From: Capsicum annuum
Taxonomy: Eukaryota; Streptophyta; Magnoliopsida; Solanales; Solanaceae
Length of the DNA: 64,000 nt
Direction: 5' to 3'
Assembly: GCF_002878395.1 (NCBI RefSeq)
Contig: NC_061115.1
Coordinates: 56,711,204 to 56,775,203 of the forward strand
The position numbers were made by a program, and so were the translations under genes. How positions within the stretch are numbered: the stretch's first letter is position 1; each line of letters starts with the position of its first letter. Of this stretch, positions 48,760 through 59,575 are shown piece after piece. Below the pieces are notes generated by a model. It did not search any database and was not told where the DNA came from. It worked only from the letters and a program-made list of their open reading frames with translations.

Positions 48760-50670
48760 TTCATCCTCAAATGAGACTGATTAAGCTGAGACACTGATAG
48801 ACTGAGTTTATACACTGACATGAACAACTGAAGCATGACTACATGACTAAACTATTGACAAGCTGAGTTCTCATACTGAACATGCATATCTGATGCATGG
48901 AATACACGACTGAAGCTACTGATAAGCTAAGTTTTCGTAATGAACATGCATATCTAATACATGAGTACATGACTGAACTGATTCATAAATCCATGATTGA
49001 ATATGCAACGGTAATGGACACCAAGTTTATAACTATGTCTGAACATGGAACTAGTAACTCTAAGGAAGACTGTTACCTTAAGCTGAGAATACTGATAAAC
49101 CTGAGATCATTTACTGAACATGCATGAATGGAAACATGAGAACATAGCTGAGTATGGAATATGATACATGAACTGAATATCATGAACTGATTTCTTAAAT
49201 ACATGGTTTACGGCTGAGATTGAAACTTGAGGGTCAACTTATGAGTACCCACTACTCCAAACTGGATTTGTTACGTGAAGAGAAAATAAAAAATTTAGGA
49301 TATAATAACTCTGGGGTTTATAGTGCATCCTCCCTTGGGGAATATCTGAGATATAAAACTGAGGTATGATACATGAACTGGGATGAACTCGTAATTACTA
49401 GGATGCTCTATATTATAATGGGAATATTCGTGAGACTTTGGATAGTACGACTAGATGGAAAGATAGAAAAATATATAAACTTGTCCGCATTTCACTTAGG
49501 GATACTGTAAATATTCGTATGGGCACTAAGTACGAATGCGTAAACATACTAACTTATTTGATTAATTGGATAACTGATAGTTGGATGCTGGTCATGTAAG
49601 ATTGAACTGTACTTAACCTAAATAACTGGACTGAAACTATAGGGTACTATGCATCTGAGATAAGGGCTGACTGAGGAACATGAGGTAACTGAGCATGAAT
49701 TCATAGAAATGGTATTATCTAGGAATGCAAGACAAAGCACATGGCATAATTCTAAAATACTGAGATACTGAAAACTGAATAACTATATAAATGATAATTG
49801 TATGCGTTGGTCAAGCAAACTAAAAATTGGACTAGGTCTGGAATTGAATGCTGAACTAAGCACACTGTAAAGCATGAGTACATGAGTCTGAGTTGTATGA
49901 CCTGAGTTTGGATTTTCATTTTCATGGAAAATGATTCAAAACACTGACTGGACTGGAAATCCTTATACTAGGAACTATAAGTGTACATGATATTCGTGGA
50001 TGTGCACGAATATAGGCTTGGATCGTAGAGCTGATATGTACTGCGTGAGTAGATATCATGATAGCTGAAGTGCAAAACTTTGCACTGAGGTAAAGATGGG
50101 TTGGGAATCAACCTCTCCCACTACTTTTCTACACATACTAGCATTACCACTAAAATCTGAAAGCCTCACTTAGCTACTTGTACTACCATCTTCCCCCTTA
50201 GCTTAAAGCCATTATTCTAAGATAGTGAGGTACTTAATAAACTCTAAATTAAACTGAAACCACTTTACTCTATAGTCTGAGACATGACAATACTCGTAAA
50301 CACCAAACTTATTCTGAAGGACTACTCCTGATGATGTAAGGTCCACTGATAGTACCTCCTTTTGATACATGGTTCTTAGCTTTCTATTGCCCCAAAATCA
50401 TCATATAGCAACCTTAACATGGACTAACTTAGAATTCTCAACTTTTCTTTCTACTAGTTCAATCTAGAGATTCAAACTTAGATCAACTGAAATTGAGGGA
50501 CTACCCCATGATTCAATGATTAGTCCGTCAGGAAACTGAAACAGAATGACTCTATTATTGAAATTAGCTAAGGGGATTTTCTTAAAATACTATAACTGAG
50601 CAATTTATGTATATTCATCTGGCTGGAATGGATTTATCTAACGCGGTAAATACTAAGAAAGGTCCTGTTA
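48760..50670 (-). other. Element C interior with no coding domain
   Basis: 1.9 kb of ctga/catgaa-rich sequence in the place where RT, RNase H and integrase would stand. No polymerase motif is readable in any frame. The text resembles the LTR in composition. Confidence 0.65.
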
Positions 50671-50679
50671 ATATTTTTA

Positions 50680-50810
50680 GTCTAACTTAAAGTTGACTGT
50701 CATGCAATGAGTTACAAAAGATAGAGAAGCTCCTGGATCTACTAAGGTATGATATGTAAATGGAAGATCTATAACGTACCAGTGACCACATCAGGAGAAT
50801 TTTCTGGACT
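50680..50810 (-). pseudogene. Element C aspartic protease fragment
   Basis: On the minus strand it reads DLPFTYHTLVDPGASLSFVTHCM, where DPGAS replaces the catalytic DSGAT/S, a form common in plant Ty3 elements. Reading is collinear with gag apart from stops. The region after it dissolves, so the protease is cut short. Confidence 0.75.
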
Positions 50811-50899
50811 GAAGTGCATAAAGCCTATTTGGGTGTTGCCTACTAGTGGCACTGGAAGTGGCACCTTGTTGATTCAGGAAACCTTATTGAGCTAGGGAA

Positions 50900-51973
50900 C
50901 GGTTATGCTGACCCTAAGAATCTGACTGAGGACAATCTCTGACTCTGTGGCCTGGCTTGCCACACCCGAAAAAAACATCACTACAAACTCTGCAGACACG
51001 CTGATGGTTCTTGCCACATTGCTGATAAAAAGGATTTGTTTGAGCACTGCTGACACTACTCTGAGATTTAAAGCCCGGTGCCCTATCGCTGTTACCATTT
51101 TTGAACTTAGGTACTGGAGCACTGGTTGAGGACGGAGCTAAAACTGAAGCCTTTGGATGAAATTGGGAAAGGTTATCCCTCTCTGACTTAGGCTGATTAA
51201 AATTAAAGCTACCTATTCTAGATCTCGTGTTCTTTCTCTCTCTCTGTATGATCTTAGCCTCTTCTATCTGCTAAGCATGGACTATGATCCTAGATATGTC
51301 CATCTCCTTATTCAAAATCGTTTTTCTACACTCCTTAACCATACTATCTGAAACCCCAGATATGAACTTGCTCATTTTGGACCTACTGCCTGCTACTACA
51401 TGGGGAGCATGCCTGGCTAACTGAGTAAACTTGAGGAAATATTCTTTCACACTCATACTGCCCTGCCTGATATTTATAAACTCTAACACCTTGGCTTCTC
51501 CCAGCTCTAAGGGAAAGAATTTATCTAGAAAAGTAGTAGCAAACTCTTCCCACTCTACGGGCTCTGTATCTGTGCCCCTGTCTATCTTTCACTGCTTAAA
51601 CCATATATAAGCTACATCTTATAGATAATAGGCAGCTAACTCAGCACTCTCACTGGAAGTCACTCCCATGATGTCTGTGACTTTCTGAACCTGATTAAGG
51701 AACTCTTGTGGGTCTTCTTCTAACTTAAATCCTGAGAATAGGGGAGGATTCATTTGGGTAAAGTCTTGAATTCTGGCTACGGCAGTATTGGCCACTGGGT
51801 TAGCTGGAATAGCAGTTGGCCATTCATTCTGACCTGCTACAAAATTGGCTAGAGTAGTGAATGCAGCTCTGAATTCTATATGGAAGACATGCTCATCCAA
51901 GGGATTTGCCTGAATGGGCTGAGGTGCTGATTGATTTCCAATTCTCCTTTCGTTAGCCCTTTTTGGGGGGCAT
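50900..51973 (-). pseudogene. Element C gag with zinc knuckle, nearly full length
   Basis: The likely start is ATG at 51973. A C6/A5 run right after it puts the start out of frame with the rest by one base. Then come DEHVFHIEFRAAFTTLANF, DFTQMNPPLFSGFKLEEDPQ and QKVTDIMGVTSSESAELAAY (51619-51900), a stop, WEEFATTFLDKFFPLELGEA, then LEFINIRQGSMSVKEYFLKF and LARHAPHVVAG (51271-51489), another stop, and QQCGKNHQRVCRVC followed by FFGCGKPGHRVRDC (about 50935-51015). The last part contains a CX2CX4HX4C knuckle whose first Cys has changed to Phe-Gly-Cys context. Retrotransposon gag family; forms particles and binds RNA. Confidence 0.88.
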
Positions 51974-52182
51974 GTTCTGTAAATTAAAATGAGAAAACTA
52001 ATTAGACTGAGAGTTTAACTTGAGCTTATGCTCACTCGTACGATACGAATACTGAAAGGAGGGAAACTATTTTCTAAAACATCTTGTAGACTCTTGTCCA
52101 TAAGTGTGGCATGCTACACACCCATACATAAGACTCTACTAGATACGACTTTCATACTTTCTAGGACACCGTTGAACCTTAG

Positions 52183-52194
52183 GCTCTGATACCA
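52183..52194 (-). other. Primer-binding site of element C (tRNA-Met type, intact)
   Basis: On the minus strand: TGGTATCAGAGC, the classical match to the 3' end of initiator tRNA-Met, four bases inside the 5' LTR. Confidence 0.93.
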
Positions 52195-52198
52195 AAAT

Positions 52199-54728
52199 TG
52201 TAACACCCCGAGTCTGTACCCTAGATGCTACAGGATGCTTACAACCCCGAAGAACTACAAGCTAACCCATGACTGTTATCTGTTGTGAGCACTGAAACAT
52301 AATACTGTAATAAATGCACAAAATAAGCTAAACTGTCATAAGGTTCAAAACATCTGAAATACTGATAAATTATATTATCTGTGATAATATCTGTAAAACT
52401 GAATACTGACTAAAAACTAGTCTGAAAAACCTCTAATTAAAATTGTCTGAAAGTGGAATTGATGGGATAATCCCCCAACTAACTCCATCTACTGAAATAC
52501 TGAGTATACTGAAATAATAAAATAAAAGAATATCCTTGAATGATGAGAACTCACTGCTAATCTACTACTGCTAGCTAAATCTGAATCTATCTATGCGCAG
52601 TCAAGAACCTGGCGTTCGAACCTATGATATGAGACATCATAGCACAAAGAAAGAGTATGTGTCAGTACATGAAATATACTAGTATGCTAGAAAAGGTAAG
52701 GCTAAATTCAAGGGTTCATATGCATGAACAATAACTGACCATATGATATAAAGTAACTAAATATGAGAGTATATGGATAACTGATACTACTGTAAATATT
52801 GAGTATGCACTAATGTGCATATAAATAAATATTGTGACTGAGGTTGTCTGAAGCTAACTCCTGGATTTTGATACTTATATTTGAAGTTACTGATAACTGA
52901 TTTACTGATACTGGTTGACTGTATCTGATAATCCTGATTCTGTAGAACTGAACTGAGTTCTATTCTGAAGACTGAAATTAAAACTGCAACTGTGGGAGGT
53001 AATCATCTAACCTACATGCCCCAAATAAGATAACTGAGTTGGGGTCCAACCTGTGACCCCAGTTGGAAAGGTGTTAATACCATACCACGGGTAAAGACAC
53101 AGAAGAATTACCCTTATCTAATAGGTACTCTAATGAGAATAATGGAACCCTTATCTGGCAGGTTAAAACACCTCATCAACCCTCAACTGGCAGGTTTGAT
53201 GTCTCAACCTACGCTGGCTACATAGTTCTGAAATGCAAGGATTGCTTCTAGAGATCACACCCTCTACTGGTAGGTGAGCCTCCATCCTTGGGTTTACTCG
53301 GTGCTAAATTCTATTCTCAACTGAAAGACATACTAAATTGAGTATACTAAACTGGACTGGACTGATACTGATCTTACTGAGTTTTCCTAAGTTTGGTAAC
53401 TGACTGAGTTCTACTGAGTTTTGTAACTGACTGAGAGTACTACTGATCATGACATTACTGAGATTCTGTAACTAACACTGGCTCTTGGTATACAGCTATA
53501 TTGCCTGGTATTAAATACCCCCATGACTCGATAGCATGAAAAATAAAGCATAATATACTCTTGAAAAATCATAACAATATATACTTGTCCTTAGTTAAGT
53601 CATAAAGGTATTTAATCAAACACTTGTAATGTATCTACTTATACATGAATGGGGAATACATGCTATCATGTTATAATGACACTATTTCATTCACATAGGT
53701 ATTTTATCAAACACATGGGGAGCATATGTTAGTTATACGATAATCAACACATATAGTTATTATGGCTATATAAATCAACTTGTAAATTGAAGGGTTTATC
53801 ATGAAAATCATGTAATTCAACACATACAATGATTAATTTCATAAAATCTTGTAATTTAATCATGAACTAAAACCCAACAATAACATGAACATGAATTTAA
53901 TTCAATTCAAGCTTGGAAGTTCATAATTCAACAATCTTGTAGTTTGAAAACGGGTTTGTGGACTCTATGGGTGAAAGGAACCCATAGATGAACACTTAAC
54001 ATACCTTAATTTATGAGTTTCTTAAAGTTCTTGGTGAATCCTTTGAGGTTGCTCTTGGTTTCTTGAAGCTAGGGTTTGTTTCCTTGAGAGAGAATGCTTG
54101 GGTTTAGGGGGAAAATTAAGTGAATAATGACTTTAAAACGTTTTTTAGGAATTAAATCCCATATCTGGATGTATTAAACTCATGGAAAAAGACCAATTTA
54201 ACCCTGGACGACACTTTTAATTTTTATCAAAATTTCAAAATAGGCACCTGGCGCGACGCAGTGCTATCGCGTTGTGTCTCTAAAAATTGCCAACTGGGAA
54301 ATTGTCTCTGGAAATGCATGATGGCGCGACGTGGTGGTATCGCGTTTCCACCTTGATTAGGACCTGGAAGTTCACCGCGATGCGGTAGAATCACGTTGGT
54401 ACACTAAGAATTAACACATATTAAAACAAGTTGTAGCGGAACACGCCGGCATCGCGATACCTCGCTGAAAACTGACAATTGTCATTTTGACATACTCCAC
54501 GATGCGCTACTGTCCTAAATGACGATGTTTAACGATTGAAACTTAAAATAGTCATAAGTTCTCACCCGGTTATCATATTTAGGCAAATTTTATATCGTTG
54601 AAAAGCTAATTCAATTTCCTACACAATGGCAGGCTCTAAACTGAAAAATACTGAGCGTTTCAAAAATTTATATTAGATAACTCATGAATTGAGAGTTAAG
54701 TTAAGCTTGAGAAATACGGGGTATTATA
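52199..54728 (-). repeat. 5' LTR of element C (right LTR)
   Basis: The mate of 46214-48739, starting TGTAACACCCC and ending GTATTATA. The final CA has become TA. It carries the same GC-rich cluster (54248-54500) and shared module (54549-54630). Confidence 0.93.
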
Positions 54729-54733
54729 GGTAC
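54729..54733. other. Target-site duplication, right side of element C
   Basis: GGTAC. Its last three bases are the TA target and the first base of the MITE that follows. Confidence 0.92.
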
Positions 54734-54993
54734 TACCTCTGTTCGGTTTTACTTGTCACATTTTGAGTTGGCACACCTATTAAGAAAAATAATTAATAAC
54801 ATGACTATTTTATCATAGTACCCTATTAAATGATGCTTACATTGTATCTCAAAATTAATTTTAAAAAAAAAGCAATTAATTTTAAGGGTAAAATAGAAAA
54901 AAGAAGTTTTCTTCTCTTGATACGTCAAAAATGACAAGTAAAAGTAGAAATTCAATTAGGAAATTAATGACATGTAAAAGCGAACGGAGGGAG
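54733..54993. mobile_element. Stowaway MITE, 261 bp
   Basis: The left end is CTACCTCTGTTCGG, and the reverse complement of the right end is CTCCCTCCGTTCGC. The inverted match continues through ttttac(t/a)tgtca. TA flanks both sides (54731-54732, 54994-54995). It is non-coding and mobilised by mariner-like transposases. Confidence 0.88.
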
Positions 54994-54995
54994 TA

Positions 54996-55601
54996 GCAAA
55001 TTAAATGTACCGTTTTTGATTTTGCAATGAATACACATTGAATTAAATTACATATTAAATTTATTCATTTATTTATTTATAAAGATAAAAGCTATAAAAT
55101 AGAAAAAAAATGACTAGTGTGAATAGTAGCTTTAGAAGCATGCCACATCAACAATAAGAGAGTTAAAAGTAAGAGTTTTGAGATTTTTAATACAACATAT
55201 AACTGAGAAAAAATAGAAAAAGATATCAAAATAATGAGAAAAATAGGAATGGAGGCCATAGAGGGATGCCACATCAACATTTTTTTTAACTCTCCTGTGT
55301 GTATGTATTAATTTTTGAGTTTTCACAAATAATTTTCAATTTTTCTTTGCATATTAAACATGATTAAGAGAGTTTAAGGAGTGATTTTTAAATTATTATT
55401 TTTTACATAGCACATAAATGAGAAAAGTTTAATAACACTGATGATGAAAGTTATTTAATATGACTATCTTTAATGTTGTGTATAATGTTAAGTGAAAGTT
55501 TAATCTTTTAAAATTAAAAAATGGCCAAAAAAACCACAAAAAAAGATAAATAGCATTGGAGACTTCTAAGGCATGTCACATATGATGGGCTAAGAGTCTC
55601 A

Positions 55602-55643
<42 letters not shown>

Positions 55644-56170
55644 CATACATACTGATTAGGGACTTGTAAGAAAGAATTGCATGATAATTATCGATTCATT
55701 GCCTAATCTTTTGATGAAAAATTCAGAACTTTGTAAGATATTCCCATATGCAGTAGTAACACCAAGCTCATGCTTCTATAATTTGAAGTTAAAAAGATAT
55801 GTTTCCTGTATTACAATAACATACACTATAATAACATTGTTAATAAGATTCATAATGAAATTCGATAACTCCAAAAAAATTATTTAAAAGAAAAAATAAT
55901 GGAACCAATGAATTGTGAAATGCTCGATGTTTATGATGATGTTATAAAGAGATAGAAAGAATACCAGAAGTTCGTTCATGAATGCATATTAACATATTCA
56001 ATTAAGAAAATAATTATAATAAAAGGTGAAAATTTGATTAGTTGAAGCTATACATTTTTTGGCCTAATTAAAATAATATAAATAGATAAATAAAGAAACA
56101 AAAATTCAAAAAAAGGAGAAAAAAGAGAAATATGAATGGAGGTCATGGAGAGGTGCCACTTCACCTCCTC
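54996..56170. repeat. AT-rich region with GCCACATCA-type dispersed motifs (no gene)
   Basis: No supported gene. Three related phrases lie here: atgccacatcaac at 55140 and 55266, and ggtgccacttcacctcctccatgac at 56151-56175, each preceded by an A-rich stretch and gaggcca. Related phrases occur at 15536 and 60050. A (TA)n/(CATA)n run lies at 55614-55653. Confidence 0.55.
55614..55653. repeat. (TA)n(CATA)n microsatellite
   Basis: TA run followed by three CATA units. Confidence 0.93.
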
Positions 56171-56386
56171 CATGACATTTTTTTTTTTAAATTTAAAGAT
56201 GGGCCAAAAGCCCTTTTTATTAAAAAAGGCAAAATTATTTACATCAGCAGGCTAAAATTTGACCCTTTCCGAACAACTAGAGAGACAAAAATAAACAAAA
56301 AATAAAATAAAAAAGATGTTAGGGCATCAGATTAGGAAAGCTCTTGAAGCTTCTTCCTTACAAGCAGCTTTCACACCCAGCAGCCC

Positions 56387-57163
56387 CAGTTTGTTTGGAT
56401 GGTAGTTTCACATGGTATAGTATAGTATAGTATAGTATGATATGATTACCATGGAAACTATGTTTGTTTCCATGGTTTCCTAAAAAGGTGGTATGGTATG
56501 GTACTATTCCATGGTTTGATAACCATGGAATCCATCAATTTCTTGAACCACCAAATTGGTGATGTGCCATGGTTTTCTTTTTCTTTTATCAACTATGTCC
56601 TTATATAATTTCCTGTAATCCAATTTTACCCTTCACTACTTCTTAACCAAATAGTAGCTATTTCTATTTGGAAGCTTAAACTTAGATGGATACCTTGAAA
56701 AGAACTACGAACAATAATACTAAAAGGTGAAAGAGGAAGATATTCTACCTTGGTCAAGTGATATATTATGAAAGAGAAATAATAATACTAAATTGGGGAG
56801 ATTACACACGACCCAAAGACGGAGGTGATGAAGAGCAAGATTTCAATTTATTGCATTACTGGAATTGCTTCAAAGAATCAGTTTATTGCTCTGCTTGTTT
56901 GTTTTCTGTACACAGGCAAAATTTTAGAAGAAATAGCCTACACGAATTGAATTTAAAATCTATAATAATCAGGGGTATTTTATTAAAATTACCCTTTACG
57001 ATACAATACCATACCATCTAATCAAATAAAAAAATAATTATTAAATCACAGTAAACGATACAATCAATCCAAACATGGTACTATGCCATATCATACTGTA
57101 ACATACCGACTATACTATACCATACATTATGAAACCATCGCAAACCATCATCCAAACAAGCTG
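56387..57163. mobile_element. 777-bp foldback MITE with CAGTTTGTTTGGATGG ends
   Basis: The left end is CAGTTTGTTTGGATGGTAG; the reverse complement of the right end is CAGCTTGTTTGGATGATGG. Next to each end are TATAG/TATGG pentamer runs (56416-56440; 56490-56505; 57095-57120, inverted). CAG ends suggest hAT-like mobilisation, but no 8-bp duplication is visible. The 87-codon frame at 56758-57021 has no recognisable content. Confidence 0.75.
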
Positions 57164-57810
57164 TGAAAGTTCAGTAAAAAATACTTCACTCTCTCTAATC
57201 AATTGCTGTGATGCTGAAGGTACGAAACATGCTGAAATGACTTCCATTGCTGATGGTAGCTCCGAGCTCTGAACTTCCAGAAAAGCTAAGTAATCTACTT
57301 GCTAAATCTCTTTCGTTCATAGTTGTAACATTCTTCATCTGGAAATCTATTCTTCTCAAGCTTGGAATTGAGGTAAGCTGCTTCCCTTTCAATTTGTAGC
57401 TCAGTCCTATCTAACTTAATTTAACATAGGTTTATAAGTAACTTCGGATCAATTACACTTCATCTCACCTAAATCTCTCACCAGGTGTTGTGTAGTCGAT
57501 TCCACTGGAATAAAACTCCAAGTACTAACATCTATGCTAATTTAAGTAAGATTACACCAATTTATTCAATCATTGACATTTACCAGTATGTAGTTTTGTT
57601 TATTCCTTTGTAAAGGAATGAGTCTCTTAGATATTAATACCACCCTTACATTAGTTTAAACAAGCCTACAATTTTAGTAAAATATAAATTGTGATTTTGT
57701 CTTGTATCTGTAATACCTGACTTTCTGGTTGAACTTTGTGATAAAAAAGAACCTCCCCTGTCTAATTTAACTTGCTGCCTTGGGAGTATTAGGGTATTTT
57801 TTAACCCTAG
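57164..57810 (-). other. LINE-3 3' untranslated region (inferred)
   Basis: Follows the ORF2 stop at 57811. No coding motif is visible. The small frame at 57195-57392 matches nothing I know. Confidence 0.5.
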
Positions 57811-57934
57811 TTAATCTTGAAATTGCTTCTTCATGCTTCTAATTCTAAGATGTGAAATCTGTTGTTTATCATGCATTGTAATTGCTTTGGCCCTCTTTGG
57901 TAACTCCCTGAAATTATTAAAACTGCTTGTACCT

Positions 57935-57948
57935 ACAAAACTAAAACA
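57935..57948. other. Target-site duplication, left side of the TS SINE
   Basis: ACAAAACTAAAACA, exactly repeated at 58077-58090. Confidence 0.92.
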
Positions 57949-58076
57949 TCATCAACAACAACAACAACAACAACAACAAATCCAGTGTATTCCCACATAG
58001 TGAGGTTTGGAGAGGGTAAGATGTACGCAGTCCATACCTCTACAAGTAGAAAGGTTGTTTCCGATAGACCCCCGGC
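57949..58076 (-). mobile_element. TS-family SINE (5'-truncated)
   Basis: On the minus strand: gccgggggtctatcggaaac, then gtatggactgcgtacatctt, accctctccaaacctcacta, and a (TTG)n tail. This is the 3' part of the Solanaceae TS SINE, whose tRNA-derived head is missing. It is bounded by an exact 14-bp duplication and sits within the LINE-3 reading frame. Confidence 0.92.
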
Positions 58077-58608
58077 ACAAAACTAAAACACCAGTTAGCT
58101 AAAAAATCCGCAGGGGAATTTCCTTCTCTCTAAGTGTGTTGCACTCTGACCACTCCCAACTTTATAATTTCTTTTATCCTTCTTATTATAGCACTTATTC
58201 TCCAAGGAATCTCCCACTCCCCCTTTACCATTTTTGCTAGTGAAAGTGAGTCAGTTTCCAGCTTAATAGGCATCATCTAATGTTTTATACAGTAACTGCA
58301 ACCTTCCATCATAACTAAAGCTTCTGCATACATACTAGTATTGTCTTGTATCTGTCTACATGAAGCATCTATCAGATCTCCCTCTTCATTCCTAATTCAA
58401 AAGGCTATTGAACTTGCACCAGGATTTCCTTTTGAAGTGCTATCAAAATTGCACTTGTACCATCTTTGTGCAGGTTTTTTCCACTTTACTATTTCTGTAT
58501 ACACCTTCTGCTTATACCTCTGCAAAAAATCAACAATTAGTGGCGATCTGTTAGGAACTTTCTGCAACCATAGATACTTCACTAGGGTTAAATTATGTAG
58601 ATCAATAT

Positions 58609-59375
58609 CTATCTCATTAAAGACCCTATACATTGACATGGACCACTATGATTTATTTTGTTTCTTCTTTTCCATAATTGCCAACATATAAAAGCTGGAA
58701 TAGCCTGAGCTATTGGTTTAATCCTTTCCCCAAAACTTGTGCTCCACCATTTTGACAATGTTTGATGACATTGTATAAATGGACCTTGAACCCCCACACT
58801 CATTGCATAATGTTGCCATACCCTGGATGTAAAACTTCTTGAAACAAAAAGATGATGAACTGTTTCCACCTGTGATGTAACACAACACCTACATCTAGAA
58901 ACCAAATTGATACATCTTTGCAATACATCATCTACTAGAATTTTAAAGTTCCACAGCCTCCATAAGAAAAAATTTATCTTCATAGGGACTCCTTTACTCC
59001 AAATATACTTCCAGTTCTCCTATGTTTCCTTTTTATGTCTAAGCAAGTTATATGCAATGGAAACTGTAAACTTCCCATTTGTTGTTGGCATCCAACAAAG
59101 CAGATCCCATGGTGATGCATTCTGACTAATAGACATGTTGTCCATAGCATGCTGAATAATGTCATATGGTAGTACTCCCTGCATTTTCTGAATATCCCAA
59201 GTATCACCAATAACAACTTGTCAATGTCACCTTCATCTTCATTGATAGGAAATTCTGAATCAACCAAATAATACAAATCCCCCAATCTGGACCTGTTATC
59301 AAACCAAATATTAGAGGATCCTACAGTAGGTTCCCACCAAATTTTCTGTTCAATAGCATCCCTTGATTCTAACAT
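58609..59375 (-). pseudogene. LINE-3 zf-RVT region
   Basis: 58980-59375 reads IWFDNRSRLGDLYYLV, INEDEGDIDKLLLVIL and HHGICFVGCQQQMGSLQF. 58609-58983 reads KINFFLWRLWNFKILVDDVL, CINLVSRCRCCVTSQVETVHHLFV (the zinc pattern CxxC...ETxxHLF, final Cys changed to Arg-Ser) and VWQHYAMSVGV. These are the two parts of the plant LINE zf-RVT domain; a frameshift near 58980 divides them. Confidence 0.9.
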
Positions 59376-59575
59376 TTTCTTCCATACTTATTCCACATAT
59401 AATCAAACCCATAGTTTTTGAAGTTCTAAAGCTCCACCATAAATTTGAAAAGATGGATTTAGAAATATCAAAGAGGTTCCTGAATCCTACTCCTCCTTCT
59501 TCCTTTGGAAAACACAACTTCTCTTATGACAACCAATGTTTGTTTTTACCTTCCTCCTTTGTGCTCCATAAAGGA
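59376..59575 (-). pseudogene. LINE-3 RT C-terminal remnant
   Basis: On the minus strand: KNKHWLS, CFPKEEGGVGFRNLFDISKS and FSNLWWSFRTSK, the stretch that follows the RT domain in LINE ORF2. No RT catalytic part lies beyond; the junction with the MITE remnant is at about 59570-59580. Confidence 0.8.

Larger units (their letters stand above)
46214..54728 (-). mobile_element. Element C: Ty3-type LTR retrotransposon with gag and protease only
   Basis: The element is 8.5 kb with LTRs of about 2.5 kb (46214-48739, 52199-54728) and an exact GGTAC duplication. An intact tRNA-Met-type primer site follows the right LTR, and a purine tract adjoins the left one. The interior is only 3.46 kb. Gag, zinc knuckle and a protease fragment are readable on the minus strand, but RT, RNase H and integrase are absent. 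It is either a gag-carrying non-autonomous element or an internally deleted Ty3 element. Confidence 0.92.
57811..58640 (-). pseudogene. LINE-3 RNase H domain, split by a TS SINE
   Basis: On the minus strand: VKWKKPAQRWYKCNFDSTSKGNPGAS (58490-58400; catalytic Asp in NFDST), IRNEEGDLIDASCRQIQD, YAEALVMMEG (Glu), MPIKLETDSLSLAKMVKGEW (second Asp) and REGNSPADFLANW (C-terminal Asp, 58110). The SINE follows. Beyond it the frame resumes, GTSSFNNFRELPKRAKAIT, and ends at the stop at 57811. Three in-frame stops exist, but the four catalytic positions are all readable. Confidence 0.9.
56171..59575 (-). mobile_element. LINE-3: 5'-truncated LINE, interrupted by a MITE and a SINE
   Basis: On the minus strand it starts inside ORF2 after the RT thumb (GGVGFRNLFDISKSIFSNLWW, about 59500-59420). 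It continues through zf-RVT and RNase H to a stop at 57811. The 3' UTR then runs to an A-rich tail at 56171-56192, read as T on the plus strand. Insertions are the 777-bp MITE at 56387-57163 and the TS SINE at 57949-58076. The extent of the 3' UTR is inferred from that tail. The 5' junction is with a partial MITE. Confidence 0.78.

Noticed and set aside
56758..57021. 87-codon frame within the foldback MITE
   Set aside because: No similarity to any transposase or host protein I know; likely chance.
57195..57392. Possible captured host gene exon (minus strand, 65 codons)
   Set aside because: Lies in the inferred LINE-3 3' UTR and has no recognisable domain or splice structure.
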